Below are positions 1 through 11,108 of a stretch of 64,000 nucleotides of DNA, piece after piece (positions within the stretch are counted from its first letter, which is position 1; every line of letters starts with the position of its first letter). The position numbers and the translations under genes are program-made. Below the pieces are notes generated by a model that saw only the letters and a program-made list of their open reading frames with translations, was not told the DNA's origin and did no database searches. Source of the stretch: Oreohelix idahoensis (lineage: Eukaryota > Mollusca > Gastropoda > Stylommatophora > Oreohelicidae); contig JAMPIV010006383.1 in the NCBI GenBank assembly GCA_024509875.1, forward strand, positions 396,001-460,000. Direction: 5' to 3'.

Positions 1-87
<87 letters not shown>

Positions 88-366
88 AGATCTATCTATC
101 TATCTATAGATCTATCTATCTACCTACCTATCTATCTATCTGTCTGTCTGTCTGTCTGTCGGTCTGCCTGCCTGCCTGCCTGTCTGTCTGTATGTCTGTC
201 CGTCCGTCCGTCCATCCATCAGTCTGGCTGTCTGTCTGTCTGTCCGTCCGTCCGTCCATCAGTCTGGCTGTCTGTCTGTCTGTCTAGTTATCTGTCTATG
301 TCGGTCTGTTTGTCTGTCTGTTTGTCTGTCTAGTTGTCTGTCTATGTCTGTCTGTCTAATCTGTCT
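1..366. repeat. (TATC)n / (TGTC)n tetranucleotide array
   Basis: Nearly pure TATC units fill bases 1 to about 140. They grade into TGTC, TGCC and TCCG variants and end near 366. The array runs off the left edge of the window. A similar array in the opposite orientation lies at about 34270-34880. No coding role. Confidence 0.95.
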
Positions 367-1719
367 ATGTGTGAGTTCGCGCTGACATGTAATGATTATT
401 ACGTCTCAAAACTGAAGAAAGTATCCTTCTTTTAAAAAAAAAAAATCGGTTTCCCAGGTTCTGCTTTGACATCCTGGCGTTTTCAACCACTAATGATCAT
501 CTACTGTCAATAAATAAATAAAAAAAATTGCGAGGCTAAGAAGCCCCGGGATACACATTGACCCGGACCATTAGTCTTGGTCTAACAGACGGAATTTAAG
601 TCATTCCTGTCTCCTGCAACTCCGTAACATTATTAAAGAGTTCTTTCTGTCTGAACACAGCGGCAATCACTGACAGATTTTTGTGTCATTTAGCTGTAAT
701 GATGTGGGAGTGAATCCAGCGCTGTTCGATTGTACTTCATCAAACCGATTTCATAGCTTGAATGTCACTTCGTTTTATGGACATTTTCAGAAGAAATATA
801 AATTTATTCTGGCGCGAAGTTACTGCTGATAGAAGAAGGCTTCCGGGTGAGTGAAAAGTCCCGTCCTTTTTTTTTTTTAAGTTGTATTTTTTAACTCATG
901 TCTATTTAATTTACACAGAGCAAGCGTCTTAATAAACCTGCTTCTTCTTCTGCGTTCAGTTTGTAGTCATGCTAAATCGGCAGGCCTGTCGCCAGGACGA
1001 AGTCCACAGTCTTTTCCAGGTCAGCGCGGCAGCCTCATATCTTCTGCTTGAGCTCAGCACCCCTTGGCCAGGCCAGACGTCGAGGGTCATCATGGGTTTG
1101 GGAATTTTGAAGAATGTGTTCGAGGGTCTGGATTCCAGTTCCACATGACATTCATTTCTGTGAGATATCCTGAGGCGATAGAGACGGCCAAGTAATCTGC
1201 AGTGGCCAGTTCTCAGGCGGAAAATGATGGTTTACTGGTGCTTTTTAATTTGGTGGATTGTGTCATCTCTGTTGTATATATCCCCTTCTTCCTTCCATTG
1301 ATTGTTGTACTTGTTGTAGGTGATGGTTTTAGCTTCTCGATAGGGCAATGGGTATCTGTAGTATTCCATTTTACTGCCGTTTCTAGATACTCGTATAACA
1401 TCTGTACTGTTTACTTGAACACCAGCTGTTTCTTCAGTCACCGCCGTGTAGCCAATACAGGCTGTTCTATTATGGAATGTTTAGCAAGACGATTAACTGC
1501 CCTTAACAGATTGTTATGACACATTAACAAAACAACTCATCGTGAAATTCAATATGTTTAGTAAATTATTTCAAAGCGGGAAGTAATCCTGAAAGGCCAG
1601 GTTTTTGACAATTTTACGTTTTATTTTACTTTACTTTCTTTTCTGAAAAATAAACGAAAGATAACTTATCCGTCAAGTGGCAGTTACTGCTTCTTGGTTT
1701 GACATTTGAATCGTGTATA
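367..1719. other. No gene recognised
   Basis: Unique-looking AT-rich sequence. Short open frames near 956-1144 and 1202-1519 have no family features I recognise. The stretch 956-1210 is less AT-rich and may be a decayed repeat, but I cannot name it. Confidence 0.5.
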
Positions 1720-1807
1720 TCTATTGGATACAAGTGAGATTCTTCATCTCCTTCAAGTACCATGCCCAGCGGCGTAGGAGATCATGTCTCTCTCCCTAGC
1801 TTCCTGT
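1720..1807 (-). mobile_element. LINE 3' fragment, left piece (split by the LTR element)
   Basis: The reverse complement matches the 3' end of the plus-strand LINE fragment at 6833-7085, including the stretch that reads GGAGATCATGTCTC on the plus strand here. It continues at 5868 on the far side of the LTR retrotransposon, so the two pieces were once one non-LTR retrotransposon tail on the minus strand. Confidence 0.7.
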
Positions 1808-2526
1808 TGTGAAAGGGTGAGAATGGGGTGAATTAAACGTTCTGTGACAGGTAAATTTTGTGGCAGTATTTTCTATAATTTTTCTTCTGTAGTGTTACTG
1901 GCGACTGCCAGAGATGGTGATTACAGATATAAATTGTAACGTAACCCAGGTGTTCTTAGGAGACTCGTACTGTTTTTATTGATGTAGGTTGCAAGAACGT
2001 CGTAAACATGGTAGTATTCTTTTCTCTATTACCTGATGTAAACAAATGACCCTTCCTACTGACGTTCAGGAAATAAGTTCAAGCTGGTCTAAATATGAAT
2101 GAATACCTTTATTTAGTGTCTGCACACTCTGACAACTTCATAATAGTTCATAAATACATGTGCTTCTGTGGTATACAAACCAGTCATCCCATGAAATATC
2201 ACACAGCCATCGAACTTACAAGATGGTCCCAAACCCCAAAATCACTGCCTCGCTCGTCTCATCTCGTGCTCAAAAACAACTCACTTAACCCCCTTCTATC
2301 AAACCATCACTTCCGTCCTAACTACTGGTCAAATCTACCCCAAGTTCGATGACGTCATCTCTGAACACTTTAATTAAATCACTCATAGTATTTGTGACTA
2401 GTGCTATTTACTAACTAGACACGCTCTAATACTTAGTGTTAAAATCTTGCTTAAGTATTCTTACTCTAACTCTAATAAGTGGCAGCACCTTAGTGCTAAT
2501 CCGACGCAGTAGTCCGTACTGTCACA
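1808..2526 (-). repeat. LTR, left copy (3' LTR if minus)
   Basis: Direct repeat of 5146-5863. I count about seven differences between the copies, including a C to A at the fifth base of the terminus and one extra A in an A-run near 2275. That is about 99% identity, so insertion was fairly recent. The open frame of 85-93 codons in both LTRs on the plus strand is probably fortuitous. Confidence 0.9.
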
Positions 2527-4268
2527 TACGCTTGGTGCCACTAAAGTGTATCCCGTAGGGAGACACTTTATTCCCTAGAAAAAATTACTAACTCTAAAAA
2601 AATTTATTGGGATTCATGTATCCCACCATAAATCATGTCGGAAGAATGGGAATGATGGATGAAATAACACCATTAACATTTCACACACAAAAATCGATCA
2701 TGAAGGGGTAGGGACTGATGGACATAACATAAACGAGGGACACATGGGAAAAAAAACTATGGAGGTTATGGTAGCTACAAATAGTACTAATAAGTGGCCA
2801 AAAAAAATTATATGGGCAAAATAGAACAGTAACTGAACAATCATCAACGAACTAACAAAACGCTTTATGGGTTGATAGTCATCAATATCTCTCACACTTG
2901 TGCGAATCATAAAACATAAAATAACATGACAAGCGAGTTAACGTCGCAAGGAAAAACTGGCAAAAAAAAAACAAAAAATATATATATATATATGGCGGGT
3001 GCACAAAGAAAAAAGGCTGTCACCCTACACTTCACTGAAGTGGGTGATGAAAAAAAATGAATGGAACAATTGGAAACAAAACCACAAACTTGGTGGCAAA
3101 GTATGGGCAAAATGGGTAAGTCTCATTAAAAAATTGCTTTGCCGGTGTAACAATAACCGAAACAATGAATGGAATGGAAACATGGTAATCAACCGACAAT
3201 GGTATAGAATGGATAATTGGGCAAAATACTTACATCACATGTATGAGTGTCGGTGTAACAATAACCGAAAATTCAAACAATCATAATGCAATATGGTGTC
3301 ATCATCATAACGAATCGTGAATGATGCCAACATTAGTGGCGGGTGAAGATGTACATTAGTTAATCACTTTTATTTGGTATAACAGAACGATGTAAACATT
3401 TTTAAAAAATCTGGGCAAAATCTTACGTCAGAAACATGGCAAAAACAAAAACACAAAAATAAATCATAGGGGCACAAAAGATGGTCAAATATTAAATCAG
3501 TCAAAAATAATGTGACATAATGACGCTAACGCGTGTAAAAGGGAACTACATCAACTACAATATATCAGGACTGCAGAGATCGTCTGAGTTGGTGGATCTC
3601 CATCAGCAGCGGTCGAAAGGATGTCGTGAGGGAACTGTCCATGTACTGGCATAGTCGGCAACGTCTTTCTTGCGGACAAAAAAAATATAACATATCTCCA
3701 TAAATAACGACTGTTGGACTTCATAGCAGAACTGGAGATTGCGTAAAGTCTGTAACCGAGGTGTCCAAGGATGCGTAACGATTGGTCTTAACGGTAACAT
3801 CAGGATCAAGCAATTCAGCAGTTGAAACACGAGAAACAGGATCGACATCATGCTAAAAATAATAGCAGGGCAGGAAATGTCAACCTGACCGGAGACGGCA
3901 TCTGGAGGTAAGTAAAGTTCAATTCGTAAACATCTTTGTGGCGAAAATATTCACCGCTTCCAATCTTACAATGTCTTGCAATGACAGGCGAGGATCGTAC
4001 TGTGTAGGTTGGGAGGTAGGAACAATGGCATGGACTACGGGAGTGGACGCGAAACAACGGGAGGGTCGGGGTGGAGGCTGCGGACTGGTAGGAGGATAAC
4101 GGAGGGGAATACGCAATCTACGGGACGGAGGTGTGACAGGGGGAGGGGGAGGCGGAGGAGAGGGACTACGGTGTGGAGAATGAACAGAACCACGGGAGTG
4201 ACGAAAACGGGTACGTACATGGGCGGCCCGCTGGTGAAGGTGCTTAGGAAATGGAACATAACCGTTAA
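2527..4268. other. LTR-element body without recognisable coding sequence
   Basis: A-rich sequence to about 3500, then mixed sequence with G-rich plus-strand tracts near 4050-4170. I see no retroelement protein motif in any frame. It is interior to the LTR pair and is probably non-coding or heavily decayed. Confidence 0.6.
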
Positions 4269-4874
4269 TTAAGGTTGGATGACGACATTTAGAGAGAAAA
4301 TAAGCTGGGGTAGGAGGAACATCAGATTCAATATCAGAAGAAGAATAATCGGGAGAAGAGTCAAGATCAGAGGGAGAGGGAGGAAAATAACCGCAGGGAA
4401 GGGGAGAAAAATAACCAGAGGGAGGAAGAGCAGGTTCAACATCTGAAGAGTCAGACTCAGGTTCTGTATCAAGGTCGGAGGGAGGCGGAGGAAAATAACC
4501 AGGGGAGGAAAAGCGGGGTCAGAAGAGAGGTGAACAGAGGGAGGAAAATCGGGGTCTGAAGAGAGGTGAATATAGGGAGGAAAAGCGGGGTCAGAAGAGA
4601 GGTGAACAGAGGGAGGAAGGGAGGTATGGACAGGAGTTGCGGCAGTAATAGGAGGTAAAATAATATCATGCTGCGGCGAAGCATGAGAGGGGCCTGGAAT
4701 AACGGAGGGTAACTCAGACAAACGAGCATCACGGTAGAGGATACGTGAGTACAGCTCAGGTGGAGGGATATGACCCTCAGAGGTGGAACAGGAATGATAA
4801 CATCTGTTAAAGGTTTTTCTCCACTGTGTTACTGGCTTTATATATGCTCTTAGTCCATCTTCTGTCGTTATCAT
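4269..4874 (-). CDS. Proline-rich hypothetical ORF inside the LTR element
   Basis: A 201-codon frame lying wholly within the LTR element. The N-terminal 70 residues are mixed sequence. The remainder is proline- and leucine-rich with at least three copies of a short module, HLSSDPxFPP, which reflects a DNA tandem repeat at about 4500-4620. No zinc knuckle, protease or polymerase motif is visible. It could be a gag-like or accessory ORF of the element, or only an open frame produced by the repeat. I do not recognise it. Confidence 0.25.
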   Translation of the reverse strand: MITTEDGLRAYIKPVTQWRKTFNRCYHSCSTSEGHIPPPELYSRILYRDARLSELPSVIPGPSHASPQHDIILPPITAATPVHTSLPPSVHLSSDPAFPPYIHLSSDPDFPPSVHLSSDPAFPPLVIFLRLPPTLIQNLSLTLQMLNLLFLPLVIFLPFPAVIFLPLPLILTLLPIILLLILNLMFLLPQLIFSLNVVIQP

Positions 4875-4948
4875 ACATCTTTGTTGGTCACTCGTAACAT
4901 TATTTATTTCAATTATCTTTCATGGTTTTATTATATTGATAATGTTTC

Positions 4949-5101
4949 TCACTGCAATGCGACAGTGTCTTTTATTGAGACTGATCCAGTGTGCCCTTCC
5001 AGCAGCTGTTGTTGCTGTGACAATTGTTGTTGAAGCAGTTGGTTTTGCTGTTGTAACAAGTATAACTGATGCTCTAGCTGTTGAATGGGTGAATCCATCA
5101 T
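4949..5101 (-). CDS. Small glutamine-rich ORF beside the right LTR
   Basis: A 50-codon frame starts with ATG at 5101, about 45 bp inside the right LTR, and ends with TGA at 4949. After the first few residues it is dominated by Gln and Leu in a heptad-like pattern (LLQQQNQLLQQQL), suggesting a short coiled coil. Its place matches the start of gag in a minus-strand LTR element. It may be the stub of a longer gag lost by mutation. No other family feature is visible. Confidence 0.35.
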   Translation of the reverse strand: MMDSPIQQLEHQLYLLQQQNQLLQQQLSQQQQLLEGHTGSVSIKDTVALQ

Positions 5102-5145
5102 AAAAAACAGTTACGAGCTGGTCACAGGCACCAAATAAAGTCTAG

Positions 5146-5863
5146 TGTGACAGGGTGAGAATGGGGTGAATTAAACGTTCTGTGACAGGTAAATTTTGTG
5201 GCAGTATTTTCTATAATTTTTCTTCTGCAGTGTTACTGGCGACTGCCAGAGATGGTGATTACAGATATAAATTGTAACGTAACCCAGGTGTTCTTATGAG
5301 ACTCGTACTGTTTTTATTGATGTAGGTTGCAAGAACGTCGTAAACATGGTAGTATTCTTTTCTCGATTACCTGATGTAAACAAATGACCCTTCCTACTGA
5401 CGTTCAGGAAATAAGTTCAAGCTGGTCTAAATATGAATGAATACCTTTATTTAGTGTCTGCACACTCTGACAACTTCATAATAGTTCATAAATACATGTG
5501 CTTCTGTGGTATACAAACCAGTCATCCCATGAAATATCACACAGCCATCGAACTTACAAGATGGTCCCAAACCCCAAAATCACTGCCTCGCTCGTCTCAT
5601 CTCGTGCTCAAAACAACTCACTTAACCCCCTTCTATCAAACCATCACTTCCGTCCTAACTACTGGTCAAATCTACCCCAAGTTCGATGACGTCATTTCTG
5701 AACACTTTAATTAAATCACTCATAGTATTTGTGACTAGTGCTATTTACTAACTAGACACGCTCTAATACTTAGTGTTAAAATCTTGCTTAAGTATTCTTA
5801 CTCTAACTCTAATAAGTGGCAGCACCTTAGTGCTAATCCGACGTAGTAGTCCGTACTGTCACA
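5146..5863 (-). repeat. LTR, right copy (5' LTR if minus)
   Basis: Direct repeat of 1808-2526, with intact TGTGACAG and CTGTCACA ends. It is followed directly by the CTGT target duplication and then by the rest of the interrupted LINE. Confidence 0.9.
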
Positions 5864-5867
5864 CTGT

Positions 5868-6230
5868 CTCTAGGACAATTTATCAATTCTGTTATTGACT
5901 TCTTTCCATGCCACGATGTCAAACTGTCCAATATTTGCTTTCTTTGTCTTCCCCTATCTCTTTGTCCTTCAATCTTACCTGTTGTTACGATGTATTTCAG
6001 CTTTCCTCTTCTCATAACATGCCTCCCAAAAAAGTTGATTACTTATTTCTATCTTGTGAAATAAGTTTCCTTTACGCATTGACCTCCTTCAGGACATCAT
6101 TATTTTTTTTGGCTGCCCGTGGTATTTTTAACATTCTTCTGTAAAACCCCATCTCTGTGGCCTGTAGTGCCTTCCTTACTTGTTTACTAATTGTCAATGA
6201 CTGAGTGAGGATATAAACATTAAAAAATAA
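5868..6230 (-). mobile_element. LINE C-terminal fragment, right piece
   Basis: On the minus strand, 6015-5868 reads through the C-terminal tail of a non-LTR retrotransposon ORF2: RRGKLKYIVTTGKIEG, then RGRQRKQILDSLTSWHGKKS. Related copies are at 6833-7085, 9660-9843, 15119-15350 and 35762-36165. Only the region downstream of the RT domain is present, consistent with 5' truncation. The reading frame is cut at 5863 by the LTR element and continues at 1807. Confidence 0.75.
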
Positions 6231-6346
6231 AAAGTCACTGTCCAATCACACTGTAGCAGACAAGTAAAACGTTGGCCCATAGCACATAATGTCGTAGGGG
6301 AGTGAAAGTGTTAGAGATTTCCCTATACTAGGTCCAGCATCGAGAT

Positions 6347-6366
6347 GGGGGGGGGGGGGGGGGGGG
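6347..6366. repeat. Poly-G run
   Basis: About 19 consecutive G bases, adjacent to a SINE on the minus strand. Could form a G-quadruplex; no function can be claimed. Confidence 0.9.
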
Positions 6367-6369
6367 ACC

Positions 6370-6570
6370 AGTTTCCTTCCTCGCTGTCTTTTCCTTCCCT
6401 CACACAAGAGTAAAGTCAGGTACTCATTTACAGCTGGGTAGACTGGTGCGCGTCGACACCGTGAATCGAACCCGGCAGATTTGGCGCAAGAGACCAATAG
6501 ACAAGTAAATCTATTAAAATATTTGGGCTTTTTGTGTTTGTTCCTTACGGAGCATGGAGCCACCATTACA
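6370..6570 (-). mobile_element. tRNA-derived SINE (minus strand)
   Basis: The reverse complement contains a good RNA polymerase III B box, GGGTTCGATTC (around 6463-6473), preceded by tRNA-like sequence. It is followed by a non-tRNA tail containing AAATGAGTACCTGACTTTAC. This organisation is that of a tRNA-derived SINE rather than a functional tRNA gene. Both edges are approximate. Confidence 0.55.
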
Positions 6571-6832
6571 GGTGTCCTCTCCTTGCAGGTAACGTACACT
6601 AAAACTTTCATATGATCTTGTAGTAGTTGTTTTTGTAGTAATTTGTCTTACATAATGTGGCTGCCAGCCCTATGAGCAACAAGGTAGTTCTTTTTTGTCT
6701 TTATAAATATACAGTATGTAGAATACTCTTTCTTCTGGAAAAACTCTATGGAGACAGAAAAAGCCTCAAGCTGACCACGTAGACATCCGAGACAGTACGA
6801 AGAAGAAGAAGATCAATTTATATTGTACATAT

Positions 6833-7085
6833 ATCTATATATTAGAAAGAAGCAATCCACTTTTTTGGGCATGTTATAAGGAGAGGAAAGCTAGAATATA
6901 TCGTAACAAGTAAGATTTAAGGAAAAGGAGTTAGAGAAAGACAAAGAGAGCAAATACTGGACAGTTAGACATCGTGGCGTGGAAAGAAGTCAACAACAGA
7001 ACTGATAAATTGTACTGGAGACAAGAAGTTGTGGAGAGACATGATCTCCTACATCACTATGCTTGGTACTTGAAGAAGATATCTA
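6833..7085 (+). mobile_element. LINE C-terminal fragment (uninterrupted paralogue)
   Basis: This plus-strand copy of the LINE tail spans the position where the minus-strand copy is interrupted at 1807/5868. Reading WHGKKS-like sequence (here VAWKEVNNRTDKLYW), then the shared 3' end near GACATGATCTCC, it has no insertion. It carries in-frame stops and is dead. It serves as the empty-site reference for the LTR insertion. Confidence 0.7.
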
Positions 7086-7310
7086 TATGTTAGACGTTTT
7101 CCTGATCATTGAGCTGTCTTAATCTATGTGTACACCTTCTTGCTTCCTCGCTGTGTCTTTCTTATTTTATTCTTTGTAGCAGTCAATTCATCTTCATTCT
7201 GTAACAGAGGTAGGCAACCCAGTAACTATGGAAATCTACTTTAGAAATACTCAATTCTCTACATATATATCTCAATAAGATTATGTCCGCAGATTGAGGA
7301 TAATGATGAC

Positions 7311-7825
7311 TGTGACAGACCGGGGCGACTACTCTCGATCTCTGTTTCACTCCGGTAGTAGTCGGTGCGTTTGTGGTGCTGATTTTATTGCGTACTTTCA
7401 ATTGTCGCACTTTATTTCTTTCTATACTATGTAGCAGATAGTTTATATTTTCAAGTATTCTTTCACTACTTTCAGTATATTGTGTCTTGTCTGTTATCTG
7501 ACACTCCTTGTGGATGATAAACACCTTACATTTGCAAGGAGAGGTAGAGATAATATTACGAGAGGCAGGTTGATAAAATTCCCTTGTACCAAGCTTGGCC
7601 GTGGCAGTTAACACGTACATCGCCCAGCGCTATCTGCCTAATCAACGATAAGACGGGTGAGCGCATCACCAAAGACTGGAATACGGGGAGACATCTGATG
7701 GACAGACACAGATAAGAGATTACTTTCTGATAAAGTAATGAATTGTTACTTTTGACACACGTTGTCATATAAGGTTAACGACATGTTCGCGAGTCTGTAT
7801 GCAAGGCATCGTATATCTTATTGCC
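7311..7825 (+). repeat. Dispersed repeat, copy 1 (pair with 20787-21260)
   Basis: Begins TGTGACAGACC and shares blocks with the copy inside Helitron 1: the CGATCT start, the GTTTGTGGT segment, the pyrimidine-rich CGCACTTT segment, and the final GTATGCAAGGCATC. The TGTGACA start resembles an LTR, but I could not define a matching 3' terminus. Unclassified; low coding potential. Confidence 0.5.
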
Positions 7826-7925
7826 GTATGCGGTAGCATAGTGGTTAGTGCACTGGCTTCTTAGCTCAGTGGTCCATGGTTCGATCCCCACATGAGGTGG
7901 GATTTTTTCTTAGCACACTTGCTGT
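7826..7925 (+). mobile_element. SINE head (tRNA-derived family 1, truncated)
   Basis: Contains an A box TAGCATAGTGG at 7834-7844 and a B box GGTTCGATCCC at 7878-7888, 33 bp apart as in tRNA promoters. The first 90 bp match the longer copies at 27756 and 29298, but the conserved tail beginning GCCGCAAACGGCTCC is missing. A GTT-rich stretch follows. Confidence 0.75.
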
Positions 7926-8985
7926 TGTTGTTGTTTTTTTCAAGAGCGGTGTTATCAGTTGATTTCCCCCCCCCCCCCTCCACCCCCACGCTTTTATCTC
8001 TCACCTTCCCCACAACATTTAACAAATACCAGAACAAAGAGAACTAAATTTGTTGGCAGAGTCATTTACAGATAAATCACACATGTGCAGTTTATAAAAC
8101 TAGGAAACGTGGGTATGTAGTATATAATAAAGACAACAGTACATAACCAGTTCTGGCAAGCAAGGTGTACTTTAAAAACCAACATTATTTAAGTGGAAAC
8201 TCAAATGTTAAAAAAAATAATCAAAATCAATGGCAAGGCAATGTTGTTTGTGCAATCAGATGATAGTGAATGTAGAAGAGACCTAAATAGATTGAATATT
8301 TCCGAGCTGATCAAGTGTTTTAATTACGTCAAACAAACAATTCCTTCCCTTAAAGTAAAGACACTAAAAGTTAGTTTTTTTGTTTTAAACACGTTTATTT
8401 AATTTGATATGAGCGTTGTTTGGATGTTTAAAATCTTTGAGCCCTTGGTTCACTAGGTGTCAGACGACTTAGGAAGCTGAGATTTTTTTCTAGAACCCAC
8501 TATCGTGGTACATTTTAAATATCAAAACTTGAAGGAATCACGTGACCTGTTTCTGGTTCGCCATACGAAAATTAAAGCCGAAAATAGTCGTAGAAATTGT
8601 ACAAGATTACAGCTGTGAAAGGTTCACAGAACTTGGTGACTGTGTACGCAAAATTGTGAACAGGATCCCATTAACTTTATGATGTTCACAAACGTGTGAT
8701 GATAATCACATATCTTTTCTATTTTAAATACATTTTAAAATAAAGTGTGTAACCTAAAGAGTGTTTTCATTTACTTGTTGTGCTATTTCATTAACTGATT
8801 TGTGCCAAGTATCATAAACAAACACGTATCTATAACTCTACGTGAATATTAATGACCAAATCCATGTGCCATGATACACAATCTTAACATTTTCATTAAA
8901 CGCCTTGTCGACTCGCGTCAGTTATTGAGACCCTTCATAATTCTGTATTGTAAAGTTAGCTATATTAAGACCTGTTGGTAGCATA
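7926..8985. other. No gene recognised
   Basis: AT-rich sequence with a C-run near 7968-7978. The 69-codon frame at 8193-8402 shows no recognisable feature. Nothing else is supported. Confidence 0.5.
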
Positions 8986-8989
8986 GCCA

Positions 8990-9200
8990 AACAGTCTTAG
9001 ATCTGGAATCCAGACGATGGGAGAAGCAGAGGTGGACTGAAAAGCACACGGAGAAGAAAACAGGAACAGAAATGATAAGGAAGGCATGGAGAAATAGATG
9101 ATGGCATGGTACAGGAAAATTTGGCATACGTTTGCTGAAAGCTTATGCTTTGTGAGGAGCTGAGTGGAAGTGAATAAGTATTGTGACTGTTCCCTGTGCC
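8990..9200 (+). mobile_element. LINE C-terminal tail, diverged
   Basis: The plus strand reads GRSRGGLKSTRRRKQEQ and, after stops, a segment aligning with the DRRTWHVFVEGLCS tail at 14965-15118. It is interrupted by stop codons. This is a non-LTR retrotransposon 3' fragment of the same or a close family. Confidence 0.55.
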
Positions 9201-9659
9201 CTGATACTCCATCCCAATCTACTTTATGGGATGCTTGATGCCCAACGTTCTTAACACTCAATACTTTAGTGTCTGAGGCGACTTTCTATACCCAAGTAAT
9301 TCCTTATTTCTTGATCTCTGTTACCATTCTGTTTCACCTGTATCCCTTCGATAGCCGCTTCTTTATTTTATATATTTTCTCGTTTTTAATTGTATTTGCG
9401 CTAGCCACTTCTCAACCGGATTTGCTCAAGTGGTCATTTTGTGCATACGGGTTTTCTCGGGAGCATTAACAAGTACTTCTATTTAAGGATTGTATCTTTT
9501 GTATTAATTTAAAATAAATGTATTTAACTTAGATCTCGCTTTGTTTCTCCTCTGTTTTTGTTCGTTTTCATTAACGAAATCTTTGAGGCGGTAACGCAGG
9601 CTATTATTTTTGCCCTTTGTCCCAGTAAGACACATCACTTATTTTTGTTTACCTCTCCG
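9201..9659. other. No gene recognised
   Basis: T-rich sequence with open frames of up to 66 codons on the plus strand. No family motif or known repeat seen. Confidence 0.45.
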
Positions 9660-9843
9660 ATACTCAATCCTGCATTATCATCATCATCATCATGTGCCAT
9701 GCATAGCTACTCCACAATTTATTTCGAACACTCCAGAAGTGCAGGTAATTCTGTTGTTTTCCTAACCGTGATGTCATGCTGTCCAAGATTTTCCATCTCT
9801 GAGAATAATTATAGGTTATATAGAACCAATCCTGACATACATA
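9660..9843 (-). mobile_element. LINE C-terminal fragment (diverged)
   Basis: The reverse complement contains WKILDSMTSRLGKQQ, which aligns with the ILDSLTSWHGKKS motif of the other copies. A run of ATC units (9678-9691) sits within it. Short and decayed; it abuts the mariner-like element at 9844. Confidence 0.55.
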
Positions 9844-10353
9844 AAGGGTGTCCATAAAAGATTGTACCCTTTTCAAAAAATTTATTCTCGGCCCCATGAT
9901 GTGGTACGAGGATGCTTTCTATCACAAAAGTAAGATAAGATCTGCATGTTTTTAAGCATGGCTGTGCTGGAAGGCTTACCGAACTCTATCCACTGCCTCC
10001 TCCGAACATGACGGGCGACCGGTGCTTTTGCCTTTGCACAGGCAACCTTCCTCCAGGAATTTTGTATACCAACGCTTAATGGAATTCTTATCAGGTGGAA
10101 CAACCCCAAACTGTCGCCGAGAATTGCGTTGAACTGTGATAAAAGACGTCGTTTTCGCATATTCTACCACACAAAACGCCTTTTGTTGTTTGGTCGGCGG
10201 CATTTTGCAAAAACAGTGCGCATGCGCACGGCGGGTACTCCAAGTGAAACTTTCGCAGCAGAGGTGCAACCGGTAATTATTACATGTCTCTCTACAAACT
10301 GGTAAAATAGGTGAAAAGAAAAGAAATAGGTACATTCTTTTATGGACCCCCTG
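9844..10353 (-). mobile_element. Mariner-like DNA transposon, deletion derivative
   Basis: Inverted termini are AAGGGTGTCCATAAAAG at the left and the complement CAGGGGGTCCATAAAAG at the right; both continue with TGTACC. TA flanks each end (9842-9843 and 10354-10355), the target duplication of the Tc1/mariner superfamily. Only the N-terminal part of a transposase remains inside (9976-10206), so about two thirds of a full element is missing. It cannot move by itself. Confidence 0.8.
9976..10206 (-). pseudogene. Transposase N-terminal helix-turn-helix fragment
   Basis: From the ATG at 10206 the minus strand encodes about 76 residues: MPPTKQQKAFCVVEYAKT, then a second helical segment with DKNSIKRWYTKFLEEG, and the basic GRPSCSEEAVDRVR linker. 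This is the paired helix-turn-helix plus GRP-type linker that binds the termini in IS630/Tc1/mariner-related transposases. The DD(E/D) catalytic domain is absent; a stop follows directly. The first residue was chosen because the HTH family usually starts a few residues before KQQKAF. Dead remnant. Confidence 0.75.
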
Positions 10354-11108
10354 TATTTATAAAATATCGTAATCTTAACTGAATGACCTAAGTAGAATCT
10401 GAATCTAGAACTAGATAAAAACATAAAGCAAAGTTCAATTTTCTTGAAATAACCGCCAAGGGGCCTCAGCAGTCACGCAAACTGTGTAAAAGATGCTCTG
10501 AACCCATTACACGCGTTAATTATTTACCAGAGCTTTTTGTTGGAGGAAATTATTTCTGCGTACACTTTGAATAATTTATTATTATAGTTTTCATTACAAT
10601 GGCGCGTGTAGTGGGACTGGGGTTTGGAATAAATCGATGAAAAGTTGTTGAGATGTCTGGATCACGAGTGCCTTTGGTATTAGTCTGCTCTGTGTCATGA
10701 ATAAAGTGTGTGTCAGAAAGACGCTGTGGAAGTAGGGAACCGGGTCTAAAACCAATGTGTTACATATTTTTAATATTTGGTTTGTAGTTGTTATCGTATT
10801 TTCTTTGTTAGGTAATAACTGTCTAAAATTGATATTTACTTTTATTGACGAATCTTACTCAATTTTCCTGTAGATTTTAATTTTAACTTTCGCGACTAGA
10901 AGTGCGAGGGAAGGGGCACATCTGAAATCACTCGCCCCGGGCGCAGAATGCTCTAAAGTACACAAGAAAGATATTTCCAACAAACGACAGATTTATATTT
11001 TTACAGAATACACGGGCAGCTAAATTAGAGTAATGAGGATGCCCTGAACGAAGCCAATGCGTAAAGGAATCTTGTTACTCATATTAGAAGGAATAATCAA
11101 AATAATTT
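10354..11108. other. No gene recognised
   Basis: AT-rich sequence without recognisable coding or repeat structure apart from low-complexity tracts. Confidence 0.45.

Larger units (their letters stand above)
1808..5863 (-). mobile_element. LTR retrotransposon, non-autonomous, with 4-bp target duplication
   Basis: Two direct repeats of about 719 bp (1808-2526 and 5146-5863) bound a 2.6-kb body. Their ends form the inverted pair TGTGACAG and CTGTCACA; the outer left end has one substitution. CTGT flanks both sides (1804-1807 and 5864-5867), a 4-bp target duplication. The minus orientation is inferred from a short glutamine-rich frame beside the right LTR and from AATAAA-like motifs in the LTRs on that strand. 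The body shows no protease, RT, RNase H or integrase motif, so movement would need proteins supplied by another element. I cannot place it in a superfamily. Confidence 0.85.

Noticed and set aside
2095..2352. 85-codon plus-strand ORF repeated at 5433-5714
   Set aside because: Duplicated only because it lies in both LTRs; antisense to the inferred element direction and frame differs at its end between copies.
7834..7888. tRNA gene
   Set aside because: A and B boxes are present, but there is no acceptor stem pairing and the same head heads a longer dispersed SINE.
8193..8402. 69-codon hypothetical ORF
   Set aside because: No motif, no repeat partner in the window and average length for chance frames in AT-rich DNA.
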